Shown here: in pieces, positions 7,699-17,247 of the stretch
Numbering within the stretch: the stretch's first letter is position 1
Layout of the letters: every line of letters begins with the position of its first letter
Origin: JAEYXS01 sp943367715
Lineage (GTDB): Bacteria; Verrucomicrobiota; Verrucomicrobiia; Limisphaerales; JAEYXS01
Direction: 5' to 3'
DNA length: 64,000 bases
NCBI GenBank assembly: GCA_943367715.1
Contig: CALRJY020000011.1
Coordinates: 101,571 to 165,570, forward strand
Position numbers and translations under genes: made by a program
The notes under the pieces: generated by a model
The model's input: only the letters and a program-made list of their open reading frames with translations
Told to the model about the DNA's origin: nothing
The model's database searches: none

Positions 7699-8565
7699 CT
7701 AGAGCCGGGCATTATCGATCAACCGTGTCTTGCCGAAGAAAACGGCCAAGGCCATTTGCGTGCCTTTGGCCACTTTAGTCGCGGGCGTCAAGGCTTCGGG
7801 TGAGAAGAACTCGATGTAATCCAAGCGCGCCGCTGGTTGAGTTGCGATCAAGTCAGCCAGCTTTTGTTTTAGCTGATTAAAGGGTAGGGGAACTTTACTC
7901 GCTTTGACGTCCGCTTTCGCCGTTTGAATGGTTCGCCAGAGAATGGTGGCTTGTACGCGTTCTTCCGGTGTCAGGTATTTATTCCGTGAACTCATGGCGA
8001 GGCCGTCCGCCTCGCGATGCGTCGGAGCCACGATGACTTGCAGCGGGAAATTCAGATCCCGCACCATGCGCTGGATGATGGTGGCTTGCTGACAATCCTT
8101 CGCACCGAAGATGGAAACATCAGGCAGGACGATGTTGAAAAGCTTGGCGACAATGGTAGTGACGCCGCGAAAATGTGTGGGACGCGAGGCGCCTTCCATC
8201 GCCCGTGACAACGTTTCCTCCAGCACATAAGTGCTATACGCAAAACCTTCCGGGCGCGGATACATCTCGGCATCGGTCGGGGCGAAGATGACATCGACGC
8301 CACCGGCGCGGCAAAGTTGCGTGTCGCGTCTCAGATCGCGCGGATACTTGCTGAAATCTTCCTTGGGACCGAACTGCGTTGGGTTGACGTAGATGCTCAG
8401 CACCACCTTGCCCGTAGGGCCGACACGTTTACGCGCTTCAGTTACCAGACTGATATGACCAGCGTGGAGATAGCCCATCGTGGGCACGAAACCGACCTTA
8501 ATACCCGAGCGTTTCCATTCCAGCGCGAGGCGTTGCATGGCGGCGATGGATTTGATGGTGCGCAT
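7699..8565 (-). CDS. panC: Pantoate--beta-alanine ligase
   Basis: A 288-residue enzyme that joins pantoate and beta-alanine with ATP to make pantothenate. The nucleotidyl-transferase motifs are plain: FVPTMGYLHAGHISLV (the HIGH-type motif), SIYVNPTQFGPKEDFSKYPR, and ADGLAMSSRNKYL (the KMSKS-like loop). Length fits the family. It is the last gene of a three-gene minus-strand run with purK (9 nt gap) and purE, so pantothenate and purine genes appear co-transcribed. The product feeds CoaX at the left edge of the window. Confidence 0.96.
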   Translation of the reverse strand: MRTIKSIAAMQRLALEWKRSGIKVGFVPTMGYLHAGHISLVTEARKRVGPTGKVVLSIYVNPTQFGPKEDFSKYPRDLRRDTQLCRAGGVDVIFAPTDAEMYPRPEGFAYSTYVLEETLSRAMEGASRPTHFRGVTTIVAKLFNIVLPDVSIFGAKDCQQATIIQRMVRDLNFPLQVIVAPTHREADGLAMSSRNKYLTPEERVQATILWRTIQTAKADVKASKVPLPFNQLKQKLADLIATQPAARLDYIEFFSPEALTPATKVAKGTQMALAVFFGKTRLIDNARL

Positions 8566-8574
8566 GACGGTTGA

Positions 8575-9729
8575 TCACTTCTTCAAATACTTCGCGGTCA
8601 ATCTCTCCCTTGCCGCTTTCACCCGTTCGATGGCCAATTCAATGGTTTCGCCGGTGGCGGTGAGGTGGCCCATCTTGCGACCCACGCGGGCTTCGCGTTT
8701 GCCGTAGAGGTGCAGCTTCACGAGCGGATCTTGCAAGGCGGCGGCCCAATCGGGTTCACCATGTTCCCACAGATGACCCAGGAGATTCGCCATGGCGGCG
8801 GGTTTCTCCATCTCGGTGGAGCCGAGCGGCAGACTACAGACGGCGCGGACCTGTTGCTCGAACTGGCTGGTGGCGCAGGCATCAATCGTGAGATGACCGG
8901 AATTGTGTGTACGCGGCGCGAGCTCGTTCACCAGAATGTGACCATCGCTGGTGAGGAACATCTCAACGGTGAGCAGGCCTACAACCTGGAGTTTCTCCAA
9001 GATGCCGCAGGCAAGCTGACGAGCCTCACCAGAGAGGACAGGGCCCAAGGCCGCCGGGGCAAAGGTGATGTCAAGAATGTGGTTTGAATGATCGTTCTCG
9101 AAAACAGGAAAGGTTGCTATCTGGCCATCCAAGGTGCGCGCACCGATGACGGACATCTCCTTCACGAAATCCACGAAACCTTCGTAGATGGACTCCGCGC
9201 CTTTCATCGCATCCCATGCTTTTGCGGCTTCAGCAGGGGTTTTGATCTTCACCTGACCTTTGCCGTCGTAGCCGAAGCTGGCGGTCTTCAAGACGCCGGG
9301 TGCGCCGATTTTGGCGATGGCTTGCTCTAGGTCCGCAAGGCTAGTCACGCGCTGAAATGGCGTGGTGGGAAAACCATTGTCACGCAAGAAATTTTTCTCG
9401 CGCAGCCGGTTTTGCGAGATGTGCAGCACGTTGCCGTCAGGACGCACGGACGCATGTTCGGCACAAGCCTTGGCGGCATCGTGAGGAACGTTCTCGAACT
9501 CGAAGGTCACGACATCCACTTGCCTGGCGAATTCATGGATGCGCGGCAGATCGAGATAATCACCGACGACATCAACGTCTGCCACGGCACTGGCGGGCGA
9601 GTTCTCTTCGGGCGAATAGATGGCGACACCATAGCCTAAGTTACGGGCGGCAAGGGCCAGCATGCGGCCGAGCTGGCCACTGCCCAATACGCCAATGCGT
9701 GCGCCGGGAAGAATCGGTTTTATCGACAT
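8575..9729 (-). CDS. purK: 5-(carboxyamino)imidazole ribonucleotide synthase
   Basis: A 384-residue ATP-grasp enzyme that carboxylates aminoimidazole ribonucleotide with bicarbonate and ATP in purine synthesis. It begins with the PurK N-terminal motif GVLGSGQLGRMLALAA, has the ATP-grasp strand GAPGVLKTASFGYDGKGQ, and the metal-binding stretch LVNELAPRTHNSGHLTIDA. Its product is the substrate of PurE, encoded 12 nt upstream in the same operon. Confidence 0.97.
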   Translation of the reverse strand: MSIKPILPGARIGVLGSGQLGRMLALAARNLGYGVAIYSPEENSPASAVADVDVVGDYLDLPRIHEFARQVDVVTFEFENVPHDAAKACAEHASVRPDGNVLHISQNRLREKNFLRDNGFPTTPFQRVTSLADLEQAIAKIGAPGVLKTASFGYDGKGQVKIKTPAEAAKAWDAMKGAESIYEGFVDFVKEMSVIGARTLDGQIATFPVFENDHSNHILDITFAPAALGPVLSGEARQLACGILEKLQVVGLLTVEMFLTSDGHILVNELAPRTHNSGHLTIDACATSQFEQQVRAVCSLPLGSTEMEKPAAMANLLGHLWEHGEPDWAAALQDPLVKLHLYGKREARVGRKMGHLTATGETIELAIERVKAARERLTAKYLKK

Positions 9730-9741
9730 GGGAATGGAAAA

Positions 9742-10248
9742 TCAGGCCTGGGGCGGCAGAGTGCGGTTGGCCAGCACTTTGGCCGTTTGCTGTTCGCGGA
9801 ATTTTTCGTAGGCGGTGCGAAATTGCGGATGCTTGTTGCCCAGAATGGCTGTGGCGAGCAGGGCGGCATTGATGGCTCCCGGCTTGCCGATGGCCATGGT
9901 GCCGACGGGGACACCGCCCGGCATCTGGACGATGGAGAGCAACGAGTCCATGCCTTTCAGCGTCTTGGATTCGACCGGCACACCGAGCACAGGGAGTTGT
10001 GTCTTGGAAGCGCACATGCCGGGCAGATGCGCTGCACCGCCCGCTCCGGCGATGATGACCTCCACGCCACGCCCAGCCGCAGCCGCCGCATACTCAAACA
10101 GCAGATCTGGTGTGCGATGCGCGGAAACGACTTGCGCCTCAAACGGCACGCCCAGTTCGGTCAACTGGCCGGCCGTATGTTGCATCGTTTCCCAATCAGA
10201 CTGGCTGCCCATGATGATACCCACCAAAGGCTTGGATTCTGTCGCCAT
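9742..10248 (-). CDS. purE: 5-(carboxyamino)imidazole ribonucleotide mutase
   Basis: A 168-residue class I PurE that moves the carboxyl group of N5-CAIR to C4. It shows the family start GIIMGSQSDWETM, SAHRTPD (substrate-binding loop) and GAGGAAHLPGM. It is the first gene of the purE-purK-panC run. Having PurK beside it supports the bacterial two-step route rather than the one-step class II enzyme. Confidence 0.97.
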   Translation of the reverse strand: MATESKPLVGIIMGSQSDWETMQHTAGQLTELGVPFEAQVVSAHRTPDLLFEYAAAAAGRGVEVIIAGAGGAAHLPGMCASKTQLPVLGVPVESKTLKGMDSLLSIVQMPGGVPVGTMAIGKPGAINAALLATAILGNKHPQFRTAYEKFREQQTAKVLANRTLPPQA

Positions 10249-10303
10249 AGTGGGAGCAGACTATACGAGGACCGGGGTGGTCGTCGAGGGCCGGTTGCAC
10301 CGG

Positions 10304-10319
10304 TTGGCCATAAGGCCAA
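10304..10319. repeat. Short hairpin between DsbD-like gene and purE
   Basis: TTGGCC (10304-10309) and GGCCAA (10314-10319) flank ATAA. It lies just beyond the stop of the DsbD-like gene on the minus strand but has no T-run, so a termination role is only possible. Confidence 0.4.
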
Positions 10320-10345
10320 ACTTTCCACACCGATAGTGGTGAAAA

Positions 10346-13324
10346 TTACTTGTTAACGGTGAGTTGCTTAGGAGCCACTTTGTCCAAAGCTTCCAAGACG
10401 ATGCCGGGAGTGAGCAGTTCAGGCAGGACAATAGGATTAGCCTGAGGGTCAGCCGGAAAGACAATGACCAAAGGAACCCCAGCTCGCCCATACTTTTTTA
10501 GTTCAGCCGCGATCACCGGGTCTTCATAGGTGAAATCTCCGAGGAAGGAAACTGCGCCGATGGCGCTGAGTTTTTCTTTCACCGAAGCAATCTCAATGCT
10601 GGTTTTTTTGTTTGCCTGACACGTTACGCACCAGTCGGCGGTGAAATCTACGAACACCGGTTTTCCGCTCTTGCGCGCCTCCTCCACGGCTGCTGCTGAC
10701 CAGGCTTTCCAAGCAATGCCCCCCTTCGATTCCGCGACGTCCACTGAAGTTGTCGTTCCTTCGCGCTTGGGTGAACGCCAGTTAAGCTGGCCTTCCAAAA
10801 CGTAACCCAAACTGCCGATGAGCAAGAGAGCCGCCAGTCCACCGGCTATCCCGCGATGCTTGCTACCACGTTGAACAAACTCTCCGAAGATGTAGGCGGA
10901 CAATCCGACGAACACCATCAAAAGTCCCAGCCAAAGGACACCGCTGCGGCCAAAATGGCCTACGGCCACGCTGAAAAGCCAGAAGGCAGTGGCGAGCATC
11001 GGAAAGCCCATGAGGATCTTGAAGCGTTCCATCCAGGCACCAGGTTTGGGGAGGAACTTGAGCCACTTGGGCTGCCAGCTCAACAGGACATAAGGAAAAG
11101 CGAGACCGAGAGCGATGAATACAAAAACCAAAAGGATGATAGTGGCAGTCTGGGAAAAAGCGAAGCCCAACGCCGTGCCCAAGAAGGGCGCGGTGCATGG
11201 AGTGGCCAAAATAGTCGCCAACACGCCGTTGAAGAAAGCACCAGCCGGGCCTTTTTTGGTGGCCAATTGTCCGGCCGCACCCATGACGTTATCATTCATG
11301 GTCACTTCAAACACGCCGAAGAGATTGAGTGCGACCAAGGTGACCAGAATAGTCAGGATCACTAAAAACTGCGGGTTCTGGAATTGCATTCCCCAGTTGG
11401 CGTTCTTGCCAGCTTGCTGAACGGCGATGACGAGCCCGGCCAGGACCAGAAAGGAAACGATAACGCCCAAAGCGTAAATCAAACCCAAGGTGCGCACGCG
11501 ACCGGGATCTTCCTGGCTCTGCTTCACGAAGCCCAAAATCTTGAGGGAAATAACCGGCAACACGCACGGCATGATATTCAAGATAAGACCGCCGATGAAG
11601 GCATAGAAGAGCATCTCCAGCAGGGAACGAGGGTTGGCAACCGGACCAAAGGAAGTGGCAGCTTCGGCATTGCTGATGGTCATTCTGGATTCGTAGGCAA
11701 TGGCCGGTTTGGCACTAAGGTTGCCGCCCACGATCAAGCCGCTGATTTCAGTCGGCCACTTGCCTTCGTTTGCGGTAACAGTCTTGCGGAGAACGAACTG
11801 GTTGTTTTGCAAACCTAGCTTTTCAGATTTGGCGCCGACCGTGAAGCCTTCCGTGCGGTGAGGGAAAAAATCCCAATCAACCGCGTCACTGGTAGGAGTG
11901 AATTTGATCAGCAGGCTGCGCTTGCCTTGCTTGGCTTCACCTTCCCATTGAGCGGTGGTTTTGAGGGCTTCGTTTGGCCGGGGAAGTTTGGCCCGCCATT
12001 TTTCGATGAGTCCGGCTTCAGCAGAAGGCTTGGTTGTGGCTGCGATCACGATGCTGGCGGTAACGTCGGCACCACCTTTGACGCATGACTTGTCCGTTTC
12101 GCACTCGAGCCAATCGACTTTGGCGGCGAGCTTTAACTCTCCTGCTGGCAGCGTGGTCGCAAAGGTGAGCGGAACGAGCAGCATGGCTTCATTATGAAAG
12201 GCAAAGGTGGTTAAACCGGCGGCTTCATAGACTTGCGGAACCGGCCATCCGATTTCCGCGGCGGTCACGCCTGCGGGCAACGTCCAGGTGATCTTGGTGG
12301 GCTCACCTGACTCACCGGCATTCTTCCAATACGTATGCCAGCGAGGCGGCATTTCGAGCAGCACGCCTGCGGTGATGGTATCACCGGCTTTGACGGCTTC
12401 GGCGGGCAGGACGAGGCGGGCGCGAGTAGCGCTGGTGGAGTTGAACGCAGTGAAGTCGGGAAGGGCGGTAGTATCTGCTGCGAGAGCGAGCATGGTTTCG
12501 TAAGCGACGGTGGGCTTGTCCGTCTTGCTGCCGCCGACAAGCAGGCCTTTGATTTCCGCAGGCCATTTGCCTTCATCGGAAGAAACCGTCTTGCGCAACG
12601 TGAACTTGCCCTCTTTCAGCCCCAGTTTTTCTGATTTGGAACTCACCGAATAACCTTCACCGCGATAGGGGAAGAAATCCCAGTCAGCGTGGTTTGCTTC
12701 CGGGGTGAACTCGATGATCAGATTCCGTTTGCCGTCTTTGGCATCACCATCCCAATGCACACTTGGTTTCAGCGTCGCGTTTGCTTTGGGCAATTTATCC
12801 TGCCATTTTTTGATTTGGTCAGCGTCAGCGGAAGGTTTCGTTTCGGCAGAAATCTTGAGGATGGCGTTAACTTCACTTTTTCCGGGGACACAAAGTTTTT
12901 CGCATTCGAGCCAGGAGACTTTGGCTTTCAGTTCTACATCACCCTTGGCATTGGCACCAATAGTCAAGGGAACAAGCAGCATGGCTTGATCATGATGCAC
13001 GTAGGTCGTGAACCCCTCGGCTTCATACATTTCAGGGGTTGGCCATTGGATGTCGCCAGCCGTGATGCCTTCCGGCAAGGTCCAAGTGATTTTGGAAGCC
13101 ATGCCAGACTCACCGGGGTTCTTCCAGTAGGTGTGCCAGCCGGAGGGCATTTCCAACAGCACACCCACGGTGATAGTTTCACCGGCTTTAACGCTTGCCA
13201 CGGGTAAAACCAGACGCGCTTGCGTCGCCGCACCTTGGGCGGATAATCCAACCAGCAACCCCAGCCAGACCGCTAAAAACCTGCTCAATATCATGTTCAT
13301 GTGAGGAACGAGCCTTGAATCCAT
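10346..13324 (-). CDS. DsbD-like thiol:disulfide reductase with two N-terminal sensor domains
   Basis: A 992-residue exported and membrane protein that should carry electrons from cytoplasmic thioredoxin across the inner membrane. After a signal peptide come two tandem, clearly homologous DsbD/ScsB-type periplasmic domains (about residues 30-290 and 300-560): both have LVLP, GWHTYWKN or RWHTYWKN, GES, and a cysteine pair after WLECE (CX3C in copy 1, CX5C in copy 2). An eight-helix DsbD transmembrane domain follows (575-820) with MPCVLPVISLKILGF and TPCTAPFLGTALGF supplying the two redox cysteines. The end is a thioredoxin domain with ADWCVTCQANKK (C about 901). Starts at 13324, 13300 and 13294 are all possible; 13324 has GAAGG upstream. 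Two sensor copies are unusual. Confidence 0.92.
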   Translation of the reverse strand: MDSRLVPHMNMILSRFLAVWLGLLVGLSAQGAATQARLVLPVASVKAGETITVGVLLEMPSGWHTYWKNPGESGMASKITWTLPEGITAGDIQWPTPEMYEAEGFTTYVHHDQAMLLVPLTIGANAKGDVELKAKVSWLECEKLCVPGKSEVNAILKISAETKPSADADQIKKWQDKLPKANATLKPSVHWDGDAKDGKRNLIIEFTPEANHADWDFFPYRGEGYSVSSKSEKLGLKEGKFTLRKTVSSDEGKWPAEIKGLLVGGSKTDKPTVAYETMLALAADTTALPDFTAFNSTSATRARLVLPAEAVKAGDTITAGVLLEMPPRWHTYWKNAGESGEPTKITWTLPAGVTAAEIGWPVPQVYEAAGLTTFAFHNEAMLLVPLTFATTLPAGELKLAAKVDWLECETDKSCVKGGADVTASIVIAATTKPSAEAGLIEKWRAKLPRPNEALKTTAQWEGEAKQGKRSLLIKFTPTSDAVDWDFFPHRTEGFTVGAKSEKLGLQNNQFVLRKTVTANEGKWPTEISGLIVGGNLSAKPAIAYESRMTISNAEAATSFGPVANPRSLLEMLFYAFIGGLILNIMPCVLPVISLKILGFVKQSQEDPGRVRTLGLIYALGVIVSFLVLAGLVIAVQQAGKNANWGMQFQNPQFLVILTILVTLVALNLFGVFEVTMNDNVMGAAGQLATKKGPAGAFFNGVLATILATPCTAPFLGTALGFAFSQTATIILLVFVFIALGLAFPYVLLSWQPKWLKFLPKPGAWMERFKILMGFPMLATAFWLFSVAVGHFGRSGVLWLGLLMVFVGLSAYIFGEFVQRGSKHRGIAGGLAALLLIGSLGYVLEGQLNWRSPKREGTTTSVDVAESKGGIAWKAWSAAAVEEARKSGKPVFVDFTADWCVTCQANKKTSIEIASVKEKLSAIGAVSFLGDFTYEDPVIAAELKKYGRAGVPLVIVFPADPQANPIVLPELLTPGIVLEALDKVAPKQLTVNK

Positions 13325-13433
13325 TCCAAGCTACCTTCACTTGGACCGTTTCACAATGGCAACGTTCAGTCTATCAGCAGGTTAAATCAGTTAGGCAATT
13401 GTAATAGCGTGAACTTGAATCTACTTTGCGCGC

Positions 13434-14567
13434 ATGCTGACAGCTCCCACTACCAGTTTTCGGTGGTTATCCACCGGACGGGAGACGTTTGCCTACATGG
13501 CGGAAGCCATCCGCGCGGCTCAGCAATCGGTGCGGCTGGAGATGTATATCTACCGGGATGACGTCATCGGCCAGAGCATCCGTGAAGCATTGGTGGAGAC
13601 AGCCCAGCGTGGGGTGAAAGTCCAAGTGCTGGTGGACGCCATCGGCTCACAGGGTTTGGATGATGACTTTTGGGATGTTTTGCGCGAGGCGAAAGCCGAA
13701 GTGCGGTGGTTCAATCCGTTCCGGCTGGACCGGTTTGCCATCCGCAATCACCGCAAGTTGCTGCTGTGTGATGATGCTACCGCCATGGTCGGCGGCTACA
13801 ACATCGCGGTGGAGTATGACGGAGATGGCATCAATGAGGGTTGGTGTGATCTCGGCGCCATTTTTACCGGTCCGGTGGTGGAGGAATTGGCCCGGTCGTT
13901 TGACCTGCTCTTTCATCTGGCGGAGTTCCGGCATGCCCGGTTCAAGCAATGGCGGCGGAGCAAAGTAGGCATAGGCCCCGGATTGAAATCGGGGGATGTG
14001 CTGTTGAATCTTCCGGGAAGCGGACATTCCTCCATGAAGTCCATTCTCTACGAAGCCTTGGGCCAGGCCACTAAGGTGCAGATCATCTCGGCCTATTTCC
14101 TGCCGACCTGGCGGATCCGCCGCGATTTAATGCGAATTATCCGGCGTGGCGGGCAGGTGCAAATAATCTTGGCCGGGAAGAGTGATGTGGCGCTTTCTCA
14201 ATCGGCAACACGGAGTTTGTATCGCAAATTGCTTAAGGCCGGAGTGGAGATTTACGAGTATCAGCCGCAGATACTTCACGCGAAACTCTATCTGATTGAT
14301 GACCAAGTTTACGTGGGTTCGGCCAATTTGGACAAGCGCAGTTTGAGCATCAATTATGAGTTATTGGTGCGCACTTCTGAGCCGTCAACCGTGCAGGGCG
14401 GGCGGGATATCTTTGCGGACATCCTGGGGCGTTCACAGGCCATCACGTTGCAGGAATGGAAAAAGTCTCGTTCCCTGTGGACCCGCGTGACGGAGAAGCT
14501 GGCGTATCTCTTTCTCGTGCATCTGGACCCTTACATCGCCCGCCAACAGTTGAAAATGCTGAGGTAA
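13434..14567 (+). CDS. Phospholipase D-family protein, cardiolipin synthase-like
   Basis: A 377-residue PLD-superfamily protein with two HKD motifs: HRKLLLCDDATAMVGGYN in the first half and HAKLYLIDDQVYVGSANLDKRS in the second. This arrangement fits the ClsB/ClsC type of cardiolipin synthase, which joins phospholipids by phosphatidyl transfer. It lacks the two N-terminal membrane helices of ClsA and should be peripheral. Cardiolipin synthase is the likeliest role; other PLD-type transferases cannot be excluded. The sppA gene follows 19 nt after its stop. Confidence 0.87.
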   Translation: MLTAPTTSFRWLSTGRETFAYMAEAIRAAQQSVRLEMYIYRDDVIGQSIREALVETAQRGVKVQVLVDAIGSQGLDDDFWDVLREAKAEVRWFNPFRLDRFAIRNHRKLLLCDDATAMVGGYNIAVEYDGDGINEGWCDLGAIFTGPVVEELARSFDLLFHLAEFRHARFKQWRRSKVGIGPGLKSGDVLLNLPGSGHSSMKSILYEALGQATKVQIISAYFLPTWRIRRDLMRIIRRGGQVQIILAGKSDVALSQSATRSLYRKLLKAGVEIYEYQPQILHAKLYLIDDQVYVGSANLDKRSLSINYELLVRTSEPSTVQGGRDIFADILGRSQAITLQEWKKSRSLWTRVTEKLAYLFLVHLDPYIARQQLKMLR

Positions 14568-14586
14568 TGTTCACCGGACTTGCCGG

Positions 14587-15798
14587 ATGGCCGGTGGTGA
14601 ACTAGGTTCCGTGGCCATGGACAATTCAGTGCCACCAAATCTGCCGCCGTCGGGACCGACGGGGTCGCCTTATGTGCCGCCGGCGAATCCGCCACCGCAA
14701 TTCTCTCCTTCCTACCAGATGCCGCCGCCACTTGCGGTCGCGCCGCCGAAGAAGGAAAAGAAACATCCTTTGATGTGGCTCTTGCTAATCCTCCTCGCCG
14801 TGGGCGGCGGGCTATTCGTTTTGATGGGTGTTTTTGGAGCGCTATTGACTGGGGGTGGGGCCGGGATGTCAGGGGGCGTGTCCACCCGCTCCTTGTTGCA
14901 GGAGGTCGTGACTGAACCGAGCGAATCTTCGGACAAGATCGCGATCATCGGGGTGGAAGGAATCATCACTGGTTCATCGCTGGATTCGTCCGGCACTTCC
15001 ATGGTGGACATCATCAAGGAACAGCTTCGGCGAGCAGGCGAGGATGATAAGGTCAAGGCCGTCATCCTTAAGGTGGATTCACCGGGCGGCGAAGTCCTGG
15101 CCTCCGATGACATCTATCGTGCGATCCAAAAGTTCCAGAACGAGCACAGCAAACCGGTCATCGCTTCCATGGGCAGTCTGGCGGCCTCCGGCGGTTACTA
15201 TGTGAGCGCGCCTTGCCGCTGGATCGTGGCCAATGAACTGACCCTGACGGGCAGCATCGGCGTGATCATGTCCGGTTACAATTACCGTGGTCTGATGGAC
15301 AAGGTGGGCGTGTTCCCACTGGTCTATAAGAGCGGCAAATTCAAGGACATGTTGAGCGGTTCCAAAAAGCCGGAAGAGATCATGCCGGAAGAGAACCAGA
15401 TGATGCAGTCATTGATCGATGAAACTTACGGCAAGTTCAAGAGCATCGTGAAGGAGGGTCGTGACGCCGCCCATAAGGACAACGGCGGCAAAGGCAAAGC
15501 CTTGAGCAGCGATTGGGAAAGCCTGGCGGATGGGCGGATACTGTCCGGAAATCAAGCTTTTCAGGCCGGATTGGTGGACGAATTGGGTGACTGGGAGACT
15601 ACCGTGAAAAGGACGCTGACCCTCGCCGGAATCACGGACGCCAAGCAAATCCGTTATGCCCGGCCGTTCACGTTGGGCAGCCTCTTTGGCCTGTCCAGCA
15701 AGGCCCAGCCGCCCACGATCAAGATCGATCTGGGCATGGATGCGCCCAAGCTGAAGGCGGGACATCTTTATTTCCTGTCCTCCAGCGTGCTTAATTAA
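14587..15798 (+). CDS. sppA: Signal peptide peptidase SppA
   Basis: A 403-residue membrane-bound serine protease that degrades cleaved signal peptides. A proline-rich cytoplasmic start (about 55 residues) is followed by one membrane segment (HPLMWLLLILLAVGGGLFVL) and a single SppA domain: the catalytic serine lies in ASMGSLAASGGYYVSAP and the general-base lysine in YKSGKFKDMLSG. Size fits the short 36-kDa-type SppA plus an extended N-terminus. An in-frame ATG at 14617 is an alternative start. A terminator follows, closing the cls-sppA unit. Confidence 0.93.
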   Translation: MAGGELGSVAMDNSVPPNLPPSGPTGSPYVPPANPPPQFSPSYQMPPPLAVAPPKKEKKHPLMWLLLILLAVGGGLFVLMGVFGALLTGGGAGMSGGVSTRSLLQEVVTEPSESSDKIAIIGVEGIITGSSLDSSGTSMVDIIKEQLRRAGEDDKVKAVILKVDSPGGEVLASDDIYRAIQKFQNEHSKPVIASMGSLAASGGYYVSAPCRWIVANELTLTGSIGVIMSGYNYRGLMDKVGVFPLVYKSGKFKDMLSGSKKPEEIMPEENQMMQSLIDETYGKFKSIVKEGRDAAHKDNGGKGKALSSDWESLADGRILSGNQAFQAGLVDELGDWETTVKRTLTLAGITDAKQIRYARPFTLGSLFGLSSKAQPPTIKIDLGMDAPKLKAGHLYFLSSSVLN

Positions 15799-15813
15799 GA
15801 GCTGAATTCTTCA

Positions 15814-15850
15814 GGCCATCTGTGTCGTAAGGACGCAGATGGCCTTTTTT
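15814..15850 (+). terminator. Intrinsic terminator after sppA
   Basis: GGCCATCTGTGTC (15814-15826) pairs with GACGCAGATGGCC (15831-15843... ending before the T-run) through 13 bp including one G-U pair, with loop GTAAG, then TTTTTT. Confidence 0.93.
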
Positions 15851-15939
15851 ATGCTATGCACAGGAGCGTGAAAGGCATGCAGATCCGGGTGTTTTCAGAC
15901 CCTTGCATCTCCCGCTCAAATCTTCATAGTTCCACCTCT

Positions 15940-17073
15940 ATGGGCCGGGATGAGACGCTGCTGATGGTGGCCGACAGTGAGCGTGACGCGAACATGCTAT
16001 ATGCCGTGCGCATGTTCGTGCCGGACCCTTTTATTTATCTCCGCATCAAGGGACGGCCGGTGATTGTGCTGAGCGATCTGGAAACCGATCGGGCCCGCAA
16101 GCAGGCCAAGCATTGCAAGGTGGTGGCTTATTCCAGCCTCGCTCAAAAGCTCCAGCGGTTGAATGGCAAGAAGCCCAATTCTGCCGAGATCATCAAATCT
16201 CTACTGAACGAGAAGCATCGGCGCAAAGTATTTGTCCCAAGCAGTTTTCCGCATGGCCTGGCGAGACAGTTGCGCCAGCTCAAGGTCAAGGTGAAGGTGG
16301 CCAAGGGAGCAGTTTTTCCGGAGCGCGAGATCAAGGATACTCAAGAGGTGAAGTACGTGAGCGCCGCCTTGATGATGGCGGAGGTCGGGCTCTCCGAAGG
16401 GATTCAGGCGCTCAAATCCGCCAAGATAGGCAAGGGGAACGCGCTGATGTATCGGGGCGCACCGTTGACCTCGGAGAAGCTGCGCTCGATCATCGACATT
16501 GCCATCATCCAGGCCGGCGGCATAGCCAGTCACACGATTGTTTCCTGCGGCAAGCAGACCTGCGATCCGCATGAACGGGGATATGGCCCGCTTAAGGCGA
16601 ATCAGCCCATCATCTTGGACGTTTACCCCAAATCACAACGGACGGGCTACTACGGTGACATCACGCGAACGGTGGTGAAGGGCCGCGCCAGCGAGCCTTT
16701 GCGCAAAATGTTCGATACTGTGGTGCGGGGGCAAGAATTGGCCATCAGCCGGGTGAAGGCGGGGGTAAAGGGTGCAGAGGTGCATCAGGCCGTCCAGAAG
16801 CTTTTTGCGGAAGCTGGCTACAAGTCTGGGCGGGTGAAGGGCTGCATGCAGGGATTTTACCACGGGACGGGACATGGGCTGGGCTTGGAGGTGCATGAGG
16901 CGCCCCGTTTGGCGGCCAATTCCGATGATGTGCTCCAAGCAGGTCACATAGTTACCATCGAGCCGGGCCTTTATTACCCGGAGATCGGTGGTGTCCGTAT
17001 GGAGGATGATGTCCTGGTGACGGACAAGGGAGCGCGTAATCTGACCAAATTTGAGAAGGTCTTGGAGGTCTAA
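15940..17073 (+). CDS. M24-family aminopeptidase (Xaa-Pro peptidase-like)
   Basis: A 377-residue metallopeptidase. An N-terminal creatinase-like domain (about 1-135) precedes a pita-bread catalytic domain with all metal ligands visible: the Asp pair in ILDVYPKSQRTGYYGDITRT, His in HGTGHGLGLEVHEAPR, and the Glu pair in TIEPGLYYPEIGGVRMEDD. It should release N-terminal residues, probably from X-Pro peptides. The frame is open from ATG 15856, but that codon lies only a few bases past the sppA T-run, leaving no room for a promoter and leader. I therefore use ATG 15940, where family-like sequence begins. Confidence 0.9.
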   Translation: MGRDETLLMVADSERDANMLYAVRMFVPDPFIYLRIKGRPVIVLSDLETDRARKQAKHCKVVAYSSLAQKLQRLNGKKPNSAEIIKSLLNEKHRRKVFVPSSFPHGLARQLRQLKVKVKVAKGAVFPEREIKDTQEVKYVSAALMMAEVGLSEGIQALKSAKIGKGNALMYRGAPLTSEKLRSIIDIAIIQAGGIASHTIVSCGKQTCDPHERGYGPLKANQPIILDVYPKSQRTGYYGDITRTVVKGRASEPLRKMFDTVVRGQELAISRVKAGVKGAEVHQAVQKLFAEAGYKSGRVKGCMQGFYHGTGHGLGLEVHEAPRLAANSDDVLQAGHIVTIEPGLYYPEIGGVRMEDDVLVTDKGARNLTKFEKVLEV

Positions 17074-17247
17074 TCTACCACTCTTCTACGGTCTATCCCG
17101 TTCCAATTTCCGGTCTTGTTTCCATTCGCGCATCTCCTTGATGTGTGCAACTTTGGCTCAATCGGGCAGTGCGTCATGATTGAACGTTTTCATAGTGAAA
17201 GCGGTCCTAACTAGCAAATGACGTGAGGTCAGACGGGATGATGTAAA

